DNA of 5,563 nucleotides from Mucilaginibacter sp. (GCA_025934475.1 JAICXZ010000258.1:1-5563), one strand, 5' to 3'. Numbered from the stretch's first letter, positions 1-4,945 are shown. The notes: generated by a model not told the origin, from the letters alone. Translations and numbers: made by a program.

Positions 1-202
1 CAATACCGTTCTGATGATATTTTTAAAAAATGACGACTTTGTCAGGACGAATCCTTAGCCCCAATAAAGCCCAATAAATACACTGATAATCAAATATTTT
101 AAATAATTTTCCAGTTACGGCCCGGGCAATAACCAGCACGTCCGGGATATCACCGAACCCGGGGGAAATTTTTACAATAAAAGCTCTGATCGCGTAAAAT
201 CA
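1..202. other. Gene-poor segment downstream of the peptide locus
   Basis: I see no convincing gene here. It follows the stop and hairpin of the last minus-strand precursor gene. It contains a direct repeat CCCAATAAA (60-68 and 70-78), two CCCGGG palindromes (121-126 and 158-163), and on the minus strand a short dyad TGAC-N6-GTCA (44 to 31) followed by six T residues (30 to 21 region is T/A-rich), which could be a weak second terminator. A stretch of about 60 minus-strand codons is open and ends near position 25, but it has no ATG and lies behind a likely terminator, so it is not called. Confidence 0.5.
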
Positions 203-223
203 GCAGGGCGCTTTGCACCCTGC
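203..223 (-). terminator. Hairpin after the distal precursor gene, likely terminator
   Basis: Read on the minus strand, GCAGGG pairs with CCCTGC, and the apex TGC-AAA-GCG adds a U.G, a G-C and a C-G pair to leave an AAA triloop, giving about 9 bp. The stem begins 10 nt after the stop codon at 234 and is followed by TGATTTTA, a weak U-tract. The U.G wobble makes the fold better in minus-strand RNA than in its complement, which agrees with transcription of the precursor. The apex GGTGCAAAGCGCC is nearly identical to that of the hairpin at 1909-1941 behind the other precursor. It could be a terminator or a 3'-end stabiliser. Confidence 0.6.
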
Positions 224-233
224 CGCCAATAGA

Positions 234-437
234 TTAAGCTACATTTCCGCAGCCTTTGGATGTACTGTTGCCGTTGTCGTCAACTTCGGTACAACCTACG
301 CCGTCCTTTGCCGTGCAGCCTGAGCCACTGCATGATACAGATATACCACCGCCGCAATCTGCGGTACACGTAGCCTGTTGTACGCCACCCGATACTTTCA
401 TCATTGCGGACCTGCTGAGTTTATTGAATTTTTTCAT
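234..437 (-). CDS. Cys-rich double-glycine leader peptide precursor (copy 1, distal)
   Basis: A 67-residue secreted-peptide precursor. Residues 1-18 form a leader of the Bacteroidota GG type: MKKFNKLSR, then M..V, then Gly17-Gly18, where a C39-type peptidase/ABC exporter would be expected to cut. The remaining 49 residues are rich in Gly and Ser, with six cysteines at 24, 28, 36, 41, 49 and 63 and the motifs CTADCGGG, SVSC and AKDGVGC. I chose the ATG at 437 because it matches the start of the paralogue at 1954-2160. Upstream extension to a TTG at 533 is unlikely because the same frame is interrupted by a stop in the other copy's upstream region. It lies 134 bp downstream of the thioredoxin-like gene and has its own copy of the upstream element. 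The class (disulfide peptide, lanthipeptide-like or rSAM-modified product) cannot be set from sequence: no modifying enzyme other than the thioredoxin-like protein is visible. Confidence 0.8.
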   Translation of the reverse strand: MKKFNKLSRSAMMKVSGGVQQATCTADCGGGISVSCSGSGCTAKDGVGCTEVDDNGNSTSKGCGNVA

Positions 438-514
438 AAACCGATTCTCATACGATAAATTGTTTTTACCGACACCAGGCTCCGGCAATTGAGCCGCATG
501 AATGTAAAGTACAT
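434..514 (-). other. Possible 26-codon upstream ORF overlapping the copy-1 precursor start
   Basis: On the minus strand an ATG at 514 opens a 26-codon frame whose TGA overlaps the precursor's ATG (ATGA at 437-434). AAGGAG lies only 1 nt before this ATG, too close for a normal ribosome site. The same frame occurs before the other precursor (2234-2160), and both would read M.F..M.L.CRS.V at the N-terminus. Differences between the two copies fall mostly at first and second codon positions, which argues against selection on a peptide. It could be a coupled leader ORF, or a by-product of a conserved nucleic-acid element. Confidence 0.2.
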
Positions 515-532
515 GCTCCTTCACTTTGGCCA
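480..532 (-). repeat. Conserved 53-nt upstream element, copy 1
   Basis: Positions 480-532 align without gaps to 2200-2252, with only a handful of mismatches. Each copy lies about 40 nt upstream of a precursor ATG. Both contain GCTCCGGCA, TAAAGT.CATGCTCCTT and ACTTTGGCCAA (plus-strand reading). TTGGCCAA is a palindrome, extended to TTTGGCCAAA in the other copy. Similarity fades shortly beyond, around a shared TACTT/GATA stretch (minus strand). This is probably a 5'-UTR or promoter-proximal regulatory element duplicated with the gene. A dispersed genomic repeat is the alternative. Confidence 0.7.
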
Positions 533-571
533 AGTATTTTATCTATGGTACAACAGCAGGTGCACCCCAAA

Positions 572-1894
572 TCATTTTGAAAGGATTTGGCGTATATTTT
601 CCAGGTCCTTGTCTGGATTAAATTCGCCATTATACAACAGTTTCCCGTTCTCGTCATAAAGCCTTAATGTTGGATACATTGATATTTTCAAAGGTTTGGT
701 CAAATTATGCGCATTATTTCGGTGTATGAAATAACTACTCCAGTTCATACCATGGTCCTTTTCAAAACTGTTTACTGTATTAATATCCTCGTCGTAGGCG
801 ATGCTTACCATTGAAAGCTTATAAAAATAGTCGGCCTGCAACTCTTTCAGCGCAGGTATTTCTTCAATGCAGGGGATGCACCATGTTCCCCAATAATCTA
901 TCAGTATGTATTTGCTCTTGTGAAGCAGCGGATGCAATGTCTCAAAGTTTTTGCCCGATACATTCTGCAGCGACATGCCAAATGTAGTATCGCCTGTTTT
1001 ACGCGGCGGCGACTGATATAAAACAGACAGCCTCAGTTGTTTGGAATTGACCGGGCTTAATGAGTCGAATGTAAACGAAACACTGTCATTGCTCCAGTCG
1101 TCTTTTACATCGTAGCCGAAATTGTCAAAAACTTTATTGCAGCTAAGTTTAAGCTGCATCAGGTTCAACTCATTAACAAATGTTTTTGAGGAGGCATATA
1201 CGATAATTTGCTGACCGGCAATTGTTGCGCTCCCCGACCAGTATTCGTTTAACATTAAAGTAAAGTCTGTCTCCTTGTAATGTTTGGTATCGGTTTTACG
1301 GTTTATATAGGAATAAGGAATAATCTTTACGTTCAATTCAGTCACGCCTCCGTCACTCGCTATTTGTTTCAATGGTAAATTTGGATAGGTGTCACGAAGC
1401 CGGGAATGTTTTTGTACACTATCTATCATTGCTTGTGTAAAAGTGAATATTTCATTATTTGTGATTATACCATCGCCATCAGCATCAACCATAATTATCT
1501 TATTGCCTGTACCATCAATTCCACTAATAAAATGAACATAGTCTCCAGCAGCCGCAAAACGCTGAATACTAACCGATAATGCAGCCGTATCAATAGCAGA
1601 AAGTGTGATTTTTTTTGCCCTGGCTAAAAATTGCGAATAATCGATACCCCCATTTTTGTATTTTCTGAAAAGCTCAGCAAGCGGGGCCAAATCGAATACG
1701 TAACGATTGAAATATTTCAGATCGATTCCGGCTGGTATCTTTAAAACGCTACTGTCCTCGTCGTTGAGCGCTTTCTGAAATGAATTCAAGGGCACACGCC
1801 CTATCGTTTTATTTAACAGGATGTCTTTTCTTTGGCAATAAGCATGCAAAGAAAAAAGCAGCAATGCCACTATATAGATCACATTCTTTTTCAT
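572..1894 (-). CDS. Secreted TlpA-like thioredoxin-fold protein with an EF-hand loop
   Basis: A 440-residue protein, probably a periplasmic thiol-disulfide oxidoreductase. Residues 1-20 are a signal peptide (KK, then a hydrophobic core VIYIVALLLFSL, then HAYC-Q). HAYC is a poor lipobox, so secretion by signal peptidase I is more likely than lipoprotein anchoring. Residues ~21-320 form an unrecognised N-terminal region containing DADGDGIITNNE (137-148), which fits the 12-residue EF-hand calcium loop exactly. Residues ~325-440 are a TlpA/AhpC-type thioredoxin domain: IDYWGTWCIPC with redox cysteines 339 and 342, and the cis-proline segment MYPT (Pro408). The ATG at 1894 gives the signal peptide its usual place; starts at 1930 or 1909 would run through the hairpin at 1909-1941. 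It is encoded between two Cys-rich peptide precursors, which suggests that it reduces, isomerises or oxidises their cysteines; this substrate is inferred. Other TlpA-family roles, such as general periplasmic redox control, remain possible. Confidence 0.85.
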   Translation of the reverse strand: MKKNVIYIVALLLFSLHAYCQRKDILLNKTIGRVPLNSFQKALNDEDSSVLKIPAGIDLKYFNRYVFDLAPLAELFRKYKNGGIDYSQFLARAKKITLSAIDTAALSVSIQRFAAAGDYVHFISGIDGTGNKIIMVDADGDGIITNNEIFTFTQAMIDSVQKHSRLRDTYPNLPLKQIASDGGVTELNVKIIPYSYINRKTDTKHYKETDFTLMLNEYWSGSATIAGQQIIVYASSKTFVNELNLMQLKLSCNKVFDNFGYDVKDDWSNDSVSFTFDSLSPVNSKQLRLSVLYQSPPRKTGDTTFGMSLQNVSGKNFETLHPLLHKSKYILIDYWGTWCIPCIEEIPALKELQADYFYKLSMVSIAYDEDINTVNSFEKDHGMNWSSYFIHRNNAHNLTKPLKISMYPTLRLYDENGKLLYNGEFNPDKDLENIRQILSK

Positions 1895-1908
1895 AGGTCG
1901 CAGTTCCA

Positions 1909-1941
1909 TAAATAAAGCGGCACTTTGCACCGCTTTATTTA
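1909..1941 (-). terminator. Hairpin between precursor copy 2 and the thioredoxin-like gene, attenuator-like
   Basis: A perfect 12-bp inverted repeat (TAAATAAAGCGG / CCGCTTTATTTA). In minus-strand RNA the 9-nt apex UGCAAAGUG can add three pairs (two of them G.U wobbles) around an AAA triloop. It starts 12 nt after the precursor stop at 1954. The 3' arm is U-rich (UUUAUUUA), and it ends 14 nt before the next ATG at 1894. This position suits a partial terminator that keeps precursor mRNA abundant relative to the downstream gene, or a processing/stability structure. It shares the GGTGCAAAGYGCC apex with the hairpin at 203-223. Confidence 0.65.
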
Positions 1942-1953
1942 CTTATTTATGGT

Positions 1954-2160
1954 TTATGATGCGCCGCCACCGCTGCAGGTTGTTACATCCAATTCGCCAT
2001 TGTCCTGGAGTGTATAACATCCTACACCATCTTTTGCCCCGCAGGTGCCGCCACATGATACAGATTTGCCGCCGCCACAGTCTGCGGTGCAAGTACCCTG
2101 TGCAACGCCGCCCAATACTTTTTTCATATCATCGCGGCTTAGTTGATTAAAATTTTTCAT
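1954..2160 (-). CDS. Cys-rich double-glycine leader peptide precursor (copy 2, proximal)
   Basis: A 68-residue paralogue of the precursor at 234-437. The leader is MKNFNQLSRDDMKKVLGGV, with Gly17-Gly18 as the predicted processing site. The core has cysteines at 24, 28, 36, 40, 48 and 62. TCTADCGGG, SVSC and AKDGVGC are identical to or nearly match the other copy, while the two tails differ (GELDVTTCSGGGAS here). I chose the ATG at 2160 because it aligns with the other copy; an ATG at 2169 would add only three residues. It is first in transcription order, 59 bp before the thioredoxin-like gene with a strong hairpin between them. The variable tail after the fifth Cys suggests diversification of related products. 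The leader type is well known from Bacteroidota exported/RiPP precursors; the chemistry of this core is unknown to me. Confidence 0.82.
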   Translation of the reverse strand: MKNFNQLSRDDMKKVLGGVAQGTCTADCGGGKSVSCGGTCGAKDGVGCYTLQDNGELDVTTCSGGGAS

Positions 2161-2234
2161 TATAAACATTTACAAATAGTTAAATTTGCCGTAACCACGC
2201 TCCGGCATTTGAGCGACATGTATCTAAAGTGCAT
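2160..2234 (-). other. Possible 24-codon upstream ORF ending at the copy-2 precursor start
   Basis: On the minus strand an ATG at 2234 opens 24 codons that end at TAA overlapping the precursor ATG (TAATG at 2162-2158). It lies in the same relative frame as the upstream ORF of copy 1 (514-434) and shares M.F..M.L.CRS.V with it. AAAGGAG lies 1 nt before the ATG. It could mediate translational coupling, but the substitution pattern between copies does not favour a selected peptide. Confidence 0.2.
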
Positions 2235-2252
2235 GCTCCTTTACTTTGGCCA
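2200..2252 (-). repeat. Conserved 53-nt upstream element, copy 2
   Basis: Partner of 480-532. It contains the perfect 10-bp palindrome TTTGGCCAAA (minus strand), which could be a protein-binding site, and lies about 40 nt upstream of the copy-2 precursor ATG. The sequence just beyond, on the minus strand GATACTTTTTGG, roughly resembles a Bacteroidota -7 element (TAnnTTTG), but I see no matching -33 TTG, so no promoter is called. Confidence 0.7.
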
Positions 2253-2503
2253 AAAAGTATCTTTTACCATCACGATAGCGATGGACATTGGAAATGCCGG
2301 ACGTGGCTTTTTTTTAATTTTAAGGAGACAGATTAAGTGCGGTCGGGATTCACCACAGAGACATCGATAAGGCATAAATTCCGTTGTTTGATAGGGGTTC
2401 TTTGCTAAGGTGTGGTTTTTTTTGATGCCGGACAATGACAAACTCGTCAGAAAATCAATCTGCTTTTAATTATTAATAAACAACAAACTATATCCATCAG
2501 CAA
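2253..2503. other. Non-coding segment upstream of the peptide locus
   Basis: No gene is supported. It holds two T-runs on the plus strand (around 2308-2315 and 2416-2423) and a 14-bp dyad TGACAAACTCGTCA (2436-2449). The dyad resembles the core of the repeats at 2504-2811 but is two bases shorter. A 66-codon minus-strand frame (2241-2441) has no recognisable features and runs into the conserved upstream element, so I treat it as chance. The promoter of the peptide locus should lie here or in the conserved element. Confidence 0.45.
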
Positions 2504-2552
2504 CTGACAAACCTGAGTCACCATCTCTTTTAACCCTTATTCCGACCTTTGA
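2504..2552 (+). repeat. Composite intergenic repeat, unit 1
   Basis: CTGACAAACC-TGA-GTCACCA starts at 2504, and CCGACCTTTGA follows at exactly +38. The first part holds an imperfect dyad TGAC...GTCA. Two more units with the same offset follow at 2607 and 2790. The second box GA.CTTTG is close to the Bacteroidota -7 consensus TAnnTTTG. The likely role is an operator/promoter array for the phage-side genes; this is inference from spacing. Confidence 0.65.
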
Positions 2553-2573
2553 TATATCCTGTTGTCTATCTTT

Positions 2574-2597
2574 CGGACTTATGCGGACTTCCGGACT
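2574..2597 (+). repeat. Triple CGGACT hexamer cluster
   Basis: CGGACT occurs at 2574-2579, 2584-2589 and 2592-2597, and again at 2873-2878 and 2881-2886 just before the protease gene. The clusters end repeat unit 1 and the region after unit 3, so they may belong to a larger repeated cassette that lost this part in unit 2. Function unknown. Confidence 0.5.
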
Positions 2598-2606
2598 AAA
2601 AACACA

Positions 2607-2655
2607 CTGACAAACCTCTGTCACCACCCAACCCAATCATTCTCCCGATCTTTGA
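2607..2655 (+). repeat. Composite intergenic repeat, unit 2
   Basis: CTGACAAACC-TCT-GTCACCA starts at 2607, and CCGATCTTTGA starts at 2645 (+38). The 103-bp step from unit 1 and 183-bp step to unit 3 show that the units are spaced irregularly although their internal geometry is fixed. A 108-codon plus-strand frame (2562-2888) crosses units 2 and 3 and reads as a low-complexity internal repeat; it is an artefact of this DNA repeat. Confidence 0.65.
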
Positions 2656-2789
2656 ATTATGCCAATCATCATAACAAGCATTATCTATCTGGCGGCCCTT
2701 ATCATCTGCCATTGGCGGAACGCCGAATCAGACCAAACCATCGAATCATAGTCTTCACTAAATCATTCAAATCACATTTCAGACAGCCA

Positions 2790-2838
2790 CTGACAAACCA
2801 TTGTCACCACCTTATCAAAGCTTTATCCCGATCTTTGA
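2790..2838 (+). repeat. Composite intergenic repeat, unit 3, nearest the protease gene
   Basis: CTGACAAACC-ATT-GTCACCA starts at 2790, and CCGATCTTTGA starts at 2828 (+38), ending about 87 nt before the protease ATG. Across the three units the arms approach the ideal dyad TGACAAACCTTTGTCA. If the second box is a promoter element, this unit is the best candidate for starting transcription of the protease gene. Confidence 0.65.
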
Positions 2839-2894
2839 ATATCTCAACAGATCACAACCTGAACCCATCTTCCGGACTTACGGACTAATCAAAA

Positions 2895-2924
2895 CTCACA
2901 TCTCATATCTCATATCTAAACCAA
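2895..2924 (+). promoter_or_regulatory. CTCATAT tandem-repeat leader of the protease gene
   Basis: Immediately upstream of the ATG at 2925 lies a short tandem repeat (ACTCACATCTCATATCTCATATC), followed by TAAACCAA. There is no Shine-Dalgarno site, which is normal for Bacteroidota leaders rich in A, C and T. The repeat could vary in length by slippage and change leader length. I see no direct sign that it is regulatory. Confidence 0.35.
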
Positions 2925-4118
2925 ATGAGCTACAAAATCTACCTATACGACACTGACACCGACTGCATCGGGTCCGGCAATTTATCATCGTCAGCAATCC
3001 AGGCACAGCTTGAAGCGGCTGCAGGCCAGGATGTCGAAGTACACATCAGCTCCGTTGGCGGCAGCGCTTTCGATGCTATTGCGATCTACGACCTGATTAA
3101 AAAATACTCAGGCAAAGTGACCACCTATATCGACGCGCTGGCAGCATCCGCAGCATCGATAGTGGCAATGGGAGGCCAAACCATCATCATGAGTAAATAT
3201 GCTTTACTGATGATCCACAAACCGATGGTGGGCTCGGGCGGCAATGCCAATGAATTGCTAAAAGACATCCAAATGCTCAATGTGGTCCAGTCGCGCCTGG
3301 CTCAGATCTATATGGACAAAACCGGGTTGGACGGCGTCACCGTTAACAGTCTAATCGACTCCGTCACCTGGATGACCGCTGACCAGGCGCTCGACCTGGG
3401 CTTCATCGATCAGATTGAAGAATATAGCGCCGATATCACTAACTCGGTCATCATCGGCAAGTACGCCGAATCCGCTCCCATTTTCTACCGCCGCTGCATC
3501 AACAAAATCTTAAACACCAATACTAAAACGAACATGAACATCGAAAACAAAGAACTTATCGACCGGACCACATCGGTGCTCGATAAGATTATGAACTTCT
3601 TCAAGAAGGTCGTCAACAAAAAAACCATTACCGACAAAGGCGCCTTGCACCACGCCGGCGACATGGATGAGGGAACCGAAGTTTACCAGGACGAAGAAAT
3701 GACCTCGCCCGCTCCCGATGACTGCTACACCACATCATCCGGCCAAAAACTCAATGTTGCAGGCGGCAGAGTGCAAAAAGTAACGACTGATCCCGACGCA
3801 GACCCGGATGCAGATGACGATGATGACATCATGCCCGAAGGTTTATTTGGCTCCAAAAAAGAAGTACAGAATCGCAGCAAAGCCATCAAAGCAAAACTGC
3901 ATGCCCAAAACGCTTTATTAGCTGAAGCCAGGACCGCGCTGGAAGCCGCCAACACCCGCCTCAGCAAAACCCGCGATGAAGTAAAAAACGAGATCCGCTC
4001 CGATTTCACCCCCGAAAACTCCCGCCGCAGCAACAAAGCCAAAACCGAGCCCACTCCGTTCTTCGCACCAAAAACTACGCTGGCGCAAAATGCGGTTAAG
4101 AAAGCGGTTTCTAAATAA
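2925..4118 (+). CDS. Phage ClpP-like prohead protease with C-terminal scaffold-like region
   Basis: A 397-residue protein. Residues 1-~170 are a ClpP/crotonase-fold serine protease of the type that matures phage proheads. The oxyanion segment is HISSVGGSAFDAIAIYD (40-56), the nucleophile is Ser75 in LAASAAS, and the general base is His98 in LLMIHKP. The third acidic residue is uncertain: the position two before Trp149, usually acidic in this family, is Val147, with Asp145 and Asp162 (GFIDQI) nearby. Residues ~200-397 are unlike ClpP: an amphipathic/basic stretch (IMNFFKKVVNKK), an Asp-rich run (289-301), and a charged helical region likely to form a coiled coil (~312-360). This is the layout expected of a scaffold fused to its protease. 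An in-frame ATG at 3534 (Met204) follows an A/C-rich tract resembling a leader and could start a separate 194-residue scaffold. Codons favour C-ending ATC, GAC and AAC, like the capsid gene and unlike the desaturase. No terminase or portal gene precedes it here. Confidence 0.85.
   Translation: MSYKIYLYDTDTDCIGSGNLSSSAIQAQLEAAAGQDVEVHISSVGGSAFDAIAIYDLIKKYSGKVTTYIDALAASAASIVAMGGQTIIMSKYALLMIHKPMVGSGGNANELLKDIQMLNVVQSRLAQIYMDKTGLDGVTVNSLIDSVTWMTADQALDLGFIDQIEEYSADITNSVIIGKYAESAPIFYRRCINKILNTNTKTNMNIENKELIDRTTSVLDKIMNFFKKVVNKKTITDKGALHHAGDMDEGTEVYQDEEMTSPAPDDCYTTSSGQKLNVAGGRVQKVTTDPDADPDADDDDDIMPEGLFGSKKEVQNRSKAIKAKLHAQNALLAEARTALEAANTRLSKTRDEVKNEIRSDFTPENSRRSNKAKTEPTPFFAPKTTLAQNAVKKAVSK
3534..4118 (+). 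other. Possible in-frame internal start producing a separate scaffold protein
   Basis: Met204 of the protease (ATG at 3534) is preceded by roughly 30 nt rich in A and C (3501-3533) within an otherwise more GC-rich gene, resembling the A-rich leaders of other genes in this window. Starting here gives 194 residues beginning MNIENKELIDRTT and containing the acidic run and coiled coil, but none of the protease domain. Lambda gene C/Nu3 is the known precedent for a scaffold nested in frame within a head protease. Inference only. Confidence 0.35.
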
Positions 4119-4130
4119 ATTTGGGGCTGA

Positions 4131-4161
4131 GCCAGAAAAAGGAACGGCCGATTAACGGGCC
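4131..4161 (-). terminator. Terminator-like hairpin after the desaturase gene
   Basis: Minus-strand RNA directly after the TGA stop (4163-4165) folds GGCC-(C)-CG / CGGCC around TTAAT, with one bulged base, and is followed by GTTCCTTTTTC. It lies in the 44-bp gap between the convergent ends of the protease and desaturase genes, and its GC stem may also stop plus-strand transcripts. A terminator travelling with the desaturase fits an independent cargo unit. Confidence 0.5.
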
Positions 4162-4162
4162 A

Positions 4163-4945
4163 TCAAAACGTGTTCTTTTTATCAATTTCGGGTAGCGCCA
4201 TATCAATTCGTTTCGCTAATTCAGGCAGCTTTATAGTAGGCACAGCAGGAAACAAATGATGCTCCAAATGATAGAACATGCTGAAAGTGATCTTATTTTT
4301 CCACGGCTCCCTTTGCGTTCTTGCTAACTCCGGGCTTTCATGAGTATCGTGATGTACGGTCCAAACGGCGAAAAAAGCCATGAGAAATTCGCCAATGATC
4401 ATCACAATAATATGATACATCAGGAAATGTATTTGAAAATAGAAAACCACAGACGCAAATACAAGGATCGACAGCAGCTCGATAAGCACGTTGGCCCTAT
4501 AATTCTTATTGCCCAGTTGCATCGTTATTTTATGGATCAGGAACATATGAACCGGTCCGTACAATATGGCACCATACCAGCTCATCCCTGCAGATTTACC
4601 TTCATAGTCTTCTTCGGATAAACAATACTTATGATGCCTGATGTGATTGAATTTGACAGCATGTATCGAAACCATCATCAATATACTGTTGATATAAAGG
4701 GACAGCCACGTTAAGAACTTGTTTGTGCCGAGAGAATTATGGAAACCATTATGCACCTGTCGTAATCCGGTAAGAAAAAAGAATGCCGAGAAGGGCAACG
4801 CGAGAAAATAATAGCCAAAATAAGCGAGCGTGATAGAAATTAGAAACCAGGGAATGGTCAAATTATTCTCGATCAGCATCTCCTTTAGTGTCAGGTTCTT
4901 CAAATCCTTCCACTCAACTTTTTTAAGTATTTCCTGATGTGTCAT
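4163..4945 (-). CDS. Membrane fatty-acid desaturase superfamily protein (three His boxes)
   Basis: A 260-residue integral membrane protein of the di-iron fatty-acid desaturase/hydroxylase superfamily. The three diagnostic boxes are present: H65NGFH69 (HxxxH), H101IRHH105 (HxxHH) and H226LEHH230 (HxxHH, followed by LFPAVP). H198HDTH202 may add ligands. Hydrophobic segments lie at about 33-62, 78-96, 122-137 and 152-197, placing the boxes on one membrane face. It would use O2 and reductant to desaturate or hydroxylate a lipid acyl chain or a carotenoid-like substrate; sequence alone does not choose between these. It is shorter than the 300-350 residues common in acyl-lipid desaturases. It sits on the opposite strand between the phage protease and capsid genes, has more AT-rich codons than either, and carries its own terminator-like hairpin, so I infer cargo acquired by the phage or an insertion into a decaying prophage. 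All boxes are intact, so it is probably functional. Confidence 0.85.
   Translation of the reverse strand: MTHQEILKKVEWKDLKNLTLKEMLIENNLTIPWFLISITLAYFGYYFLALPFSAFFFLTGLRQVHNGFHNSLGTNKFLTWLSLYINSILMMVSIHAVKFNHIRHHKYCLSEEDYEGKSAGMSWYGAILYGPVHMFLIHKITMQLGNKNYRANVLIELLSILVFASVVFYFQIHFLMYHIIVMIIGEFLMAFFAVWTVHHDTHESPELARTQREPWKNKITFSMFYHLEHHLFPAVPTIKLPELAKRIDMALPEIDKKNTF

Noticed and set aside
120..163. GCCCGGGC and CCCGGG palindromes as a hairpin or attachment site
   Set aside because: Short self-complementary restriction-type words with a weak combined fold and no U-tract or partner copy.
25..213. Open minus-strand stretch of about 60 codons ending near position 25
   Set aside because: No ATG start, it lies after a likely terminator and has no recognisable family. 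It could be a gene remnant but cannot be supported.
438..533. N-terminal extension of precursor copy 1 to a TTG at 533 (99 residues)
   Set aside because: The equivalent frame before copy 2 has an early stop, and the leader aligns from the ATG at 437.
466..657. 63-codon Cys-rich minus-strand ORF, briefly considered as a third peptide
   Set aside because: It overlaps the end of the thioredoxin-like gene in another frame, has no GG leader and does not resemble the two precursors.
2241..2441. 66-codon minus-strand ORF upstream of precursor copy 2
   Set aside because: No recognisable features, poly-Lys from a T-run, and it ends inside the conserved upstream element.
2504..2838. CRISPR array
   Set aside because: Only three units, with short conserved blocks separated by 103 and 183 bp and bipartite conservation; no regular repeat/spacer pattern.
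2562..2888. 108-codon plus-strand ORF with internal LTN.CHH...LSRSLN repeats
   Set aside because: The protein repeat is produced by the DNA repeat units 2 and 3. The composition is implausible, it spans putative regulatory DNA, and no leader or family is recognisable.
4340..4621. 93-codon plus-strand ORF and similar minus-strand ORFs at 3725-4054 and 4964-5344
   Set aside because: Antisense shadows of the desaturase, protease and capsid genes, without independent coding features.
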